Assembly (NCBI RefSeq): GCF_036898095.1
Contig: NC_090744.1
Location: 95,317,559 to 95,381,558, forward strand
Direction of reading: 5' to 3'
Length of the DNA stretch: 64,000 bases
Origin: Palaemon carinicauda
Taxonomy: Eukaryota; Arthropoda; Malacostraca; Decapoda; Palaemonidae
Shown here one piece after another: positions 56,035 through 64,000 of this stretch. Each line of letters opens with the position of its first letter. The first letter of the stretch is position 1. Below the pieces are notes generated by a model. That model made no database searches and was not told the DNA's origin. It saw only the letters and a program-made list of their open reading frames with translations. Position numbers and translations under genes: made by a program.

Positions 56035-56207
56035 GTCCTTCGGGAGAAGCAGATGGACGAAAGACAAAATGTCGGGAAGCCAGTATTCTTCAGTCAGTAC
56101 TTATGTTAGTCTCTCTTCTTCCTCATGGAAACATGTAGGCCTACACGTGTTGTACATCCTGCTTGGTTGTAGACAGGTGCAGGAGTTTACTTATTAATAC
56201 TCTGGTG

Positions 56208-56325
56208 CTATTCCTTGGAGACCACACACAACCTTAACCACAAAAGAGGGTTACTGACAAAGGAAAAACCTATTTTTTTTTTTTTTTGGGGGGGGGGGGA
56301 GTGCTGTGTGGTCTCCAGGAACCTC
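56208..56325. repeat. DIRS internal complementary region, copy 3
   Basis: Starts CTTGGAGACCACACACAACC and ends GTGCTGTGTGGTCTCCAGG, with a T-run and G-run in the middle. Reversed, it matches the right terminus (GGAGACCACACAGCACT..CCCAAAAATAGGT) followed by left-terminus-like sequence (TTTTGTGGTTAAGGTT..GTGTGGTCTCC). Confidence 0.65.
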
Positions 56326-57092
56326 CATCCTCCTTGGCCTCATGCAGGGGACTGAGCCAATTTTTTTTTTTTTTTCATTTTGGGGTTCCTTGGTGGCAGA
56401 TGGGTGCTGGTTAATGCACTTGTAGCCTGGTAGTCAATTGGGAAGTTGGTTCCTTGTTATGAGGTGCAGGGCATAGTAATGGCGTCACTCACAGCAGAGA
56501 AATTTCAGCAACTGAAGTGCATTGTCGAGTATTAATGTGTCTGAACACGAGGGTCTCACTTACACAGTATACACAATTCATGTTTTGCACATTGATATAC
56601 TGGCCCTAGAGCAGGGGAGACAATATTTCTTTGGTATTTATGTAGTATAGGATTACCTGTTCTAACCTTTCACAGGAAAATCATAGGAGACCACACAGCA
56701 CTTTCCCAAAAATAGGTCTTTTCCTTCTTCAAAAATTTTTTACTTAGCATTTTACCCCCACAAATTTATTTTATTTGAATTTATTCCTATCATAAGCTGT
56801 CCAAGAAAATAAATGTTATTCACAAAAACACATTAACCATTACTAAACATTAATTTGAAAGTTATCTGGGGATTTAAATGGAATGCAATTTTAGAAATAA
56901 ACAAATATTAAAAATTATTAAGGGTTAAATTGTTTAAGTACAGTAATGTTACCCAACAACAAAGCAGTTTACCAGTAAACTAAAATGTTACTTTAAACTT
57001 TATATATAACCTAGACTCCATAAGACCTTGTCATTTGGGTAGGGTGGTGCAGAAGAGATCAACTATAATATATATACCTAGTTTTTCCTCTC

Positions 57093-57095
57093 CAT

Positions 57096-57159
<64 letters not shown>

Positions 57160-57785
57160 TTGCTAAGCTACAACCCTAGTTGGAAAAGCAAGATGCTATA
57201 AGCTCAGGAGCCCCAACAGGGAAAATAGCCCAGTGAGGAAAGGAAACTAGGAAAAATAAAATATCTTAAAAACAGTAACATTTAAATAAATATTTCCCAT
57301 ATAAACTATGAAAACTTTAACAAAATAAGAGGAAAAGAAATTATATAGAATAGTATGCCCAAGTTTACCTTCAAGCAAGAGAACTCTACCCCAAGACAGT
57401 GGAAGACCAAGGTACAGAGGCTATGGCACTACCCAAGACTAGAGAACAATGGTTTGATTTTGGAGTGTCCTTCTCCTAGAAGAGCTGCTAGCTAAAGAGT
57501 CTCTTCTACCCTTACCAAGATTAAAGTAGACACTGGACAGTTAGAGTGCAGTAGTTAACCCCGAGGGAGGAAGAATTGTTGGGTAATCTCAGTGTTGTCA
57601 GGTGTATGAGGACAGAGGAGAATCTGTAGAGAATAGGCAAGACTATCCGGTGTATGTGGAGGCAAGGGGAAAATGAACCGTAATCAGAGAGAAGGATCCA
57701 ATGTAGTACTGCCTGGACAGTCAAAGAACCCAATAACTCTCTAGCGGTAGTATCTCAACGGGTGACTGGTGCCCTTTGCACCAGC
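57093..57785 (-). repeat. Repeat A, full-length
   Basis: Best-preserved copy: (ATT)n at 57093-57160, AGCTACAACCCTAGTTGGAA, then the complete family sequence ending ATCTCAACGGGTGACTGGTG. No coding frame is conserved. Confidence 0.85.
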
Positions 57786-58641
57786 ATGACTTACTCATGG
57801 AATGTGAAGGATGGTGTGGCTGGACTTTGAAAACTAAGGGGCTAACAAAATATTGCTACCTATATCAACTCTCCAACATATATGGTTCATGATATTACTT
57901 GAGCTACATAACACTTAAAATAGATTATGTGAAAGAAAGAATCAACATGATATAAAAAAAAAACCTGCTCCTATTTTGAAGGTCCCTTTGTCTTAACGCA
58001 TGACCAAAATTCTTATAACCGGAAAAAAATTATAATTCTGAGTAATTAAAAATAAAGCAAGTGAAAAGGGCATTCTAAATAACAATGGGTTGAATGGTAA
58101 AAACTATTATGTAGCTATTAGAAATGTTGAATTAATATGAAAAGGTGTAAAAAAGGGAACTGGCCTAATGAACTACTGTATATTCCAACGAATATAAGAT
58201 AACCACTATACTTTACCTTCAACAACTAAGCAATGTTATAGTTTTAAACAGCTCAAATCCTGTATGCATCTTCAAAATGTTCAATAACTACAAATATTCG
58301 TCCATTTGCATTGGGCCTGGAACATAAAAAAGAAAAAAAAAGTACATTAGTCGGATAAGTTATTTTAGTAACTTGCTAAAACCAGAAGATAGTTTAGGGA
58401 CCAATATGTACCTTCGTAACATTGTGTTGAAAACTTATAGAAATAATTACTTTCATTTCAGCTGTTAAACTCTACAGTTAAGAGAAAAATTACTTTCACG
58501 ATAGGCAATCCAACATCCAACAAGAAATACTGATCCCTATAAGCAATATTAAATTTCCAATACCCTTTATGTAAAAGTACAGATGACTTGGGACTATTGA
58601 GCAGATTATTCAGATCTATTAAATTGAGTTAAAAGATAGAT

Positions 58642-58739
<98 letters not shown>

Positions 58740-59564
58740 TTAAATCACATTGAATAGATATCCCATTAAAATTACTCGAACCTTGTTGTTATGTAGACAT
58801 TTTACGAATATATGATACCCCGTATAGCATTGTTCGCTTTTCAATACTGCTATACTGGTAAGTCTGCCAGGTGGAGGCTATACACTCCACGCTTTCAATT
58901 TTTACAGAGCTGATAGGAAATTTAATTAACCGAAACCAGAAATTCATTTACAATGCATCAAAGAGTAAAAATCACCACAGAATGTTTCACCAATACTACT
59001 GACTAATCTGTAACATTGTTATCTAATCTGTCTCCTGACGGTGTGATACATCAGAACAAATGAAAAACTAATCATTTAATTGGTAGACGCTATAAAAGGA
59101 ATAAAAGAAAAATATGAGTATAAAACCTTGCATAAGGCTTACAACATTTGAATTTGTTACTACTGCCATAAAAATAAGACCCTTAAAGCAACATTTAATA
59201 TGGCCCATGAAAAATCCGAATAAGTAATAAGTGAAAGATTAATTAATTTAACTTTCACTAAATCATTGGAATCTTTGCCAACCTATCAAGACAAGCTCTC
59301 TTACATAATGATGGTCAATTTATCAGTGCAAGTTGAATTATAAACACATTGAAACGTACTAAAAGTTTAGATTACTTGCAATATACTGTATTAGAAAATT
59401 TTGTACTAATGGAGTCTTTTATACACACACACACACACACACCAGTGTGTGTGTTGAACTTGAGAAAAAAAATCTTGTAGAACTTAGAAGAACTAAGAAT
59501 AAGCACTGTTAACATGGCGTAGTTTAGACAGCATAAGGAAAATCTTTCGAAACGCTGAAACGCC
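57786..59564. other. Intergenic sequence with (TA)n
   Basis: No gene recognised. A (TA)n microsatellite of about 100 bp lies at 58636-58737, and a short (CA)n at 59422-59441. Confidence 0.6.
58636..58737. repeat. (TA)n microsatellite
   Basis: About 100 bp of TA dinucleotide with one interruption near 58656. Confidence 0.95.
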
Positions 59565-60050
59565 TTTATTATCATTATTATTATTTGCTAAGCTACAACC
59601 CTAGTTGGCAAAGCAGGATGCTATAAGCCCAGGGGCCCCAACAAGGAAAATAGCCCAGTGAGGAAAGGAAACAAGGAAAAATAAAATATTTAAGATATTT
59701 CCTATATAAACTATAAAAACTTTAACAAAACAAAATGAAGAGAAATTAGATAGAATAATGTGCTCGAGTGTACCCTCAAGCAAGAGAACTCTAACCCAAG
59801 ACAGTGGAAGACCATGATACAGAGGCTAGGGCACTACCCAAGCTCTTGGGCGAAGAAGAATTGCTTGGTAATCTCAGTGTTGTCAGGTGTATGAGAAAAG
59901 AGGAGAATCTGTAAAGAATAGGCCAGACTATTCGGTGTATGTGTAGGCAAAGGGAATGTAGTACCGTCTGGCCAGTCAAAGGACCCCATAACTCTCTAGC
60001 GGTAGTATCTCAACGGGAGGCTGGTGCCATGGCCAACCTACTACCTGGTT
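59565..60050 (-). repeat. Repeat A with internal deletion
   Basis: Starts TTATTATCATTATTATT and AGCTACAACCCTAGTTGG, ends CTCAACGGGAGGCTGGTGCC. The middle segment (TTTGATTTTGGAGTGTCCTT to the ACTG..CAATTA part) is missing. Confidence 0.8.
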
Positions 60051-61799
60051 CTATACAGTAGAACCACCCTTAGCGGATACATATCCAGCCTACAGTTACT
60101 TTTGACTAAGAAGTCTGGAAAAAAATCATGATAAATCTGGAGGTTATAAGATTTCCTTTTAACCAGTTGTGTGCCAAGATTAGTTAATGTCAGATTAACG
60201 TTGTACATGCAGAAGTCAATTGTAATCCCTTCGCAGTTGGGTCTGCAAAAAATTCACCGACACTGAGTTCTCAACTAAATTTCAATTAAATTCGCTAAGA
60301 ATTTGTTGATCAACATGCCTTCCGGGGTTTAATTTGATATTCATTGGGTAGGTTTATTATAATCTAACACAAATCCCTGATTCTGAGAACATTAAGTAAA
60401 TATTCACGAACACAATAAACTTCTTGAATATTTGTACTTTCCAATTACATGAAAATGTACAGTAGAGTGGGAGTGCAGTATCATACGGCACTTCCGGAAA
60501 ACCAAGGTCTAAATATGCCGAAAACGAACTTGAGAAGCGATGAAATTATAGAAACATTTACAGATGACGAGGTCGTAAAATAAGGAAAAATTTGAAACTT
60601 GAAAAAATTCAAAGTGAAATGAGTAAATGTGAAAATGTGACCTAAGTGGAGTTATGAACTTCAAAGATCCCAATTTAGGTGGGAAGATTATATTTAAAAT
60701 TGGAGCTATGGAAAGTTTACCGTGCAAGTAAGGCAGAAGAAATAATATTTAAAGTAATTGCTACATGATTATGAAATGGACATTTTCAGATGATACGGTT
60801 GTTACGGGGATGTGCAGTATGACGATGGCCCGAATGATAATATCTGATAAATCATTAGTTTGCCCGTGAGTACCTACTCAATTTCCCATGATAGTTAACA
60901 AATGAGGCTGAAGAAAAACATTAGTTAAAACATATGAAGAAAAAATTACGTAAATAAAGCAATTGGCCCGGTTGACTTTATTACTAATTCTACAACAAAA
61001 TAAAACGAAGAATTAAAAACAATGTCAATGATTCATGATATTAAAATAGAATGCATGCAGTAGGCAAATAATAGATAGGCCTACTTACTCAGGGTTTCCT
61101 GACATCATATCGAAAAAAAGAGAAAGCGTAGAAATAAATGTTTCAGTCTATGAAAAAGATAAGGTAAAGACCGTGGAAGCAATTGTCATATAATGCGCAG
61201 AGAAAATCGTAAGATATATAAAAGTTAAGAACCCGTTATTAAAAAAAATCTCTTAATTTGAAAATGACATGTCCTACAGTGACATTCAACAAGGAGATGA
61301 CACATTACACCCATATAATACTGCTTTAGGAAAGATATATGGGGGAATATGTGACAATATGCAATACGTACCTCTTTAATTTTATAATGTCTATGACACT
61401 TGCCATGCAACAAGCGGTTTCATAGGGCAGAAATTTTGACCTGAGGAGGATTGTCTATCAAATGCAAAAAAGTTGTATGCACTTTACCAAGGTCTACGCC
61501 GATCATGTACAAAGTACCGTGAAACGAGAATTTATATTGCATATAATTATACAGTACATACATCAACAAATACAGTCGGTTTTAGTCTACCACAGAACAA
61601 AGGTCTCTCACACATGCCCTTATTCATGTCTGGGTTTGGCAAATTTTTATCACCACGTTGGCCACGGTGGATTGGTGATGGTGGGAGGAGTCGGTCACAG
61701 CAAACCAACATAGTATGAGTGGCACTGACTAGGACAGTTCTGCTGATCATGGCAATACACAAACCTTACACCGCGTTAAGGTATTCCCACACCGAAAGG

Positions 61800-61801
<2 letters not shown>
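60051..61801. other. Intergenic sequence, nothing recognised
   Basis: No coding region with splice support or family motif was recognised. Short open frames near 61462-61762 overlap one another on both strands and have no recognisable features. Confidence 0.5.

Positions 61802-61890
<89 letters not shown>
61802..61890. repeat. (TA)n microsatellite
   Basis: About 88 bp of uninterrupted TA dinucleotide. Confidence 0.95.
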
Positions 61891-61893
<3 letters not shown>

Positions 61894-63021
61894 TAGGGTC
61901 CCGAATTATGCGAGAATTTGGTCGATGAATGACCTCGTATAAATGGAAAATTGCAGATTTCGAAACACACAACTAACAGAAATAATTACATTTGGCCATG
62001 GCAACCGGCAACTTGCTTATTCAAACGTGTTTACTACCCTTTTCCATTACTTTCTTTGTACTGTACTGTATTTCTTTATAATATCAAATTGTTCTTGTAA
62101 ATAAATCAAACTTTTAATATACTTTAAAGTTCTAATAACTTGAAAAATGGTTAAAATTACAACCAGGATGGGTGTAAACACTGTATATTTCCCGTTATAA
62201 CATGACCCAAAATACAGACAAATTTTAATGTTTGTCATATCTATTGTTTAAGACAACTGGTGAATAGCAAAACCATCACTCTATAGACTAGCTTTTGTTG
62301 TATGATTGAAAATCCAAAATTATCAATATAAAGGAGATTTTATATCATGCGTTTCCTAAACACGCCAAAAAGCACAATAGAAAACGACAACCAAAGTTCT
62401 GTTTACGTTTATCTCTGATCATAACGAAGAAACAGACGCATTTACACATCTGTGTATAGGTTAGTTTTTGCATCCACAGCAATCCTACCAATATTGATTA
62501 TATGTTGATTTTGTTATTACCAATGCTTTACTTAATTTTTTTTCTAAGAACTTCCAAATAAATGAAGTGAATGCCATTTATATAATGTTTTTATTTATGA
62601 CGCCGCCTGAAACGGAAACCTTCCATTTGTTTACGCTCCATCTTCGATCATAATAAACAAACGAACGCATTAAACACACATGATCAAAGTGATAACTAAT
62701 GATATTACAAACATTTAGTAAACATTGTTATTACAAATATTTTACTTACCGTATCCATATAAATTCCTAAATTCGTAGCAAAGCTGGAAACCTTTTTTTT
62801 TCCTTATGCGTTTAATCCACAATAGCAAACTGCCGCTAATGACAGAATGATAATTTACGATAATTCTAAACTGTTACAAAAGATAATTGTCCTTTCCATA
62901 TCCAAAATACTTTTCCTAACTTCAGTTAGGAAAACCATATGCAAAAATGGTAAAAGAAGAAAGTACTAGGCCTATTTTTAAAGTCATCGAACAATTAGGT
63001 TACCGCTATTACGTTCGATGT

Positions 63022-63023
<2 letters not shown>
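61891..63023. other. Intergenic sequence
   Basis: AT-rich, no gene recognised. The stretch starting GGGTCCCGAATTATGCGAGA, followed by ATGACCTCGTATAAAT, may be the end of a dispersed repeat, but no second copy is present in this window. Confidence 0.4.

Positions 63024-63066
<43 letters not shown>
63024..63066. repeat. (GA)n microsatellite
   Basis: About 42 bp of GA dinucleotide. Confidence 0.95.
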
Positions 63067-63068
<2 letters not shown>

Positions 63069-63532
63069 TTTTAAATGTACTAAACAATAAATATAGTTTA
63101 TAACACATTGGTCCTTATGTAATATTAACTGTATTGATGGTTTTAATAAATTAAGAAATGGTGTAAACAATTCTTTGTTAACGTATTCGTACGCGCATAT
63201 TCGTGAGAGCGGAAGCTAGACATCAGCTGATCTAATCACAGCCAAAAGTAAAACAAAAAGAAGTCAGCAATACTCGATTTTTAAAACACACCCGAAATTT
63301 AAAAACCCAAGTACATGTTTTATTATAGCGCAATTGACTATTTAAAGAGTAAAAACTTTCTGGAATAGAATGGTGTTTCCTAAAAAATAGCGGTTTGCTG
63401 ACGAATTCGGATACCGTATTTTAAGCTATGATTGAAATGGATGTATACACGGTATAATTTTTTTGTTTTGTATTTAATTGACACTAAGAAAACCGAGTTT
63501 GGTTTCTTCATCTATTTGTAAGTATTGTATAA

Positions 63533-63533
<1 letters not shown>

Positions 63534-63609
<76 letters not shown>
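63534..63609. repeat. (GA)n microsatellite
   Basis: About 75 bp of GA dinucleotide. Confidence 0.95.
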
Positions 63610-63612
<3 letters not shown>

Positions 63613-63691
63613 GATCGCCACAACTAACAATTGTCATGTTAATTTCATTCTTAAACTCAAGTTCCCATATGTTAACTAGGGTTTTATTTCT

Positions 63692-63694
<3 letters not shown>

Positions 63695-63776
<82 letters not shown>

Positions 63777-63791
63777 TTCTGCCATAAAATT

Positions 63792-63863
<72 letters not shown>
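63695..63863. repeat. (GA)n / (TC)n cluster with inverted arms
   Basis: (GA)n at 63695-63775 with a one-base phase slip at 63737, then (TC)n at 63795-63834 directly abutting (GA)n at 63835-63863. The last two arms form a perfect inverted repeat without a spacer. Confidence 0.9.
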
Positions 63864-63868
<5 letters not shown>

Positions 63869-64000
63869 ATTTTACCGTCTACTCTACAAAACTAATCTTT
63901 GCAAATCAAATGTGTACTGTTTAAAATATGACAAAATATTGCCGACTCGTTACCGTAGTTTAGGCTATTCACTGCCGATAAACGAACCCAGTCTACTCGT

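Larger units (their letters stand above)
50530..56745 (+). mobile_element. DIRS-type retrotransposon copy 3, nested insertions
   Basis: The left inverted repeat (50530 to about 50985) and right inverted repeat (about 56455-56745) share, after reversal, GGTCTCC, AGGTTAGAACAG, ATACCAAAGAAATATT, CAAGGGCCAGT/CTAGGGCCAGT and GCTGAAATT.. with GTGACG.CATTACTA. An internal complementary region (56208-56325) sits just upstream of the right repeat and carries GGAGACCACACA at both ends in opposite orientation. A SINE, a repeat A copy and a LINE have inserted into it. The coding remains are gag-like fragments and a recombinase end. It is a different DIRS subfamily from copies 1 and 2. Confidence 0.7.

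Noticed and set aside
61719..61970. Open frames over the (TA)n tract
   Set aside because: Repeats of Ile-Tyr produced by TA dinucleotides.
1..64000. CRISPR array, prophage or bacterial operon
   Set aside because: Spliced gene structure, non-LTR and DIRS elements and microsatellites show an animal nuclear genome; no evenly spaced short direct repeats with unique spacers were seen.

Overview
The window looks like nuclear DNA of a decapod crustacean (shrimp, prawn or crab). It is AT-rich, has long (GA)n, (TA)n and (TATG)n microsatellites, and is crowded with DIRS-type tyrosine-recombinase retrotransposons, decayed RTE-like LINEs, a tRNA-derived SINE and a very abundant roughly 650-bp dispersed repeat with an (AAT)n tail. 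Genus-level identification is inference; no rRNA or mitochondrial marker is present.

One host gene is supported, on the plus strand from 2857 to about 40.9 kb; its first exon(s) lie upstream of the window or were not found. Twelve exons (here A to L) join in frame with GT-AG borders. They encode at least 2264 residues of a large, disordered, low-complexity nuclear-type protein. It has an N-terminal tandem SILK/TILK pair and an RVxF-like motif (PP1-docking candidates), a long acidic region, a giant 4939-bp exon with a dozen or more S/T-P-x-R plus RRSxR modules (CDK-consensus next to basic patches) including a 23-residue tandem repeat, and basic C-terminal exons. The last exon can be read in two frames depending on use of a 73-bp exon; one frame ends in a canonical AT-hook. 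The composition suggests a mitotic chromatin protein of the Ki-67/Repo-Man kind, but no conserved domain proves this.

Region by region: 1-2774, repeat A copy and the 3' part of a DIRS element. 2857-7778, exons A-D with repeat-filled introns. 11.0-15.4 kb, a DIRS copy with inverted terminal repeats and an internal complementary region, sitting in the intron before the giant exon (15754-20692). 20.7-23.2 kb, exons F and G. 23.4-29.8 kb, an intron filled with an RTE-like LINE, DIRS fragments, a fold-back pair of repeat A halves and a TTAA-flanked MITE. 30.0-40.9 kb, exons H-L, with a second, inverted MITE copy. 43.5-48.5 kb, a second DIRS element with readable gag and RT and a striking in-frame higher-order repeat in gag. 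50.5-56.7 kb, a third DIRS element loaded with nested insertions (SINE, repeat A, LINE). 57-64 kb, repeat A copies and microsatellites with no gene recognised.

The most interesting points are the frame-switching last exon, the CDK-site/PP1-docking architecture, the three-copy comparison of DIRS ends, and the 11-11-16-residue higher-order repeat in the DIRS gag.
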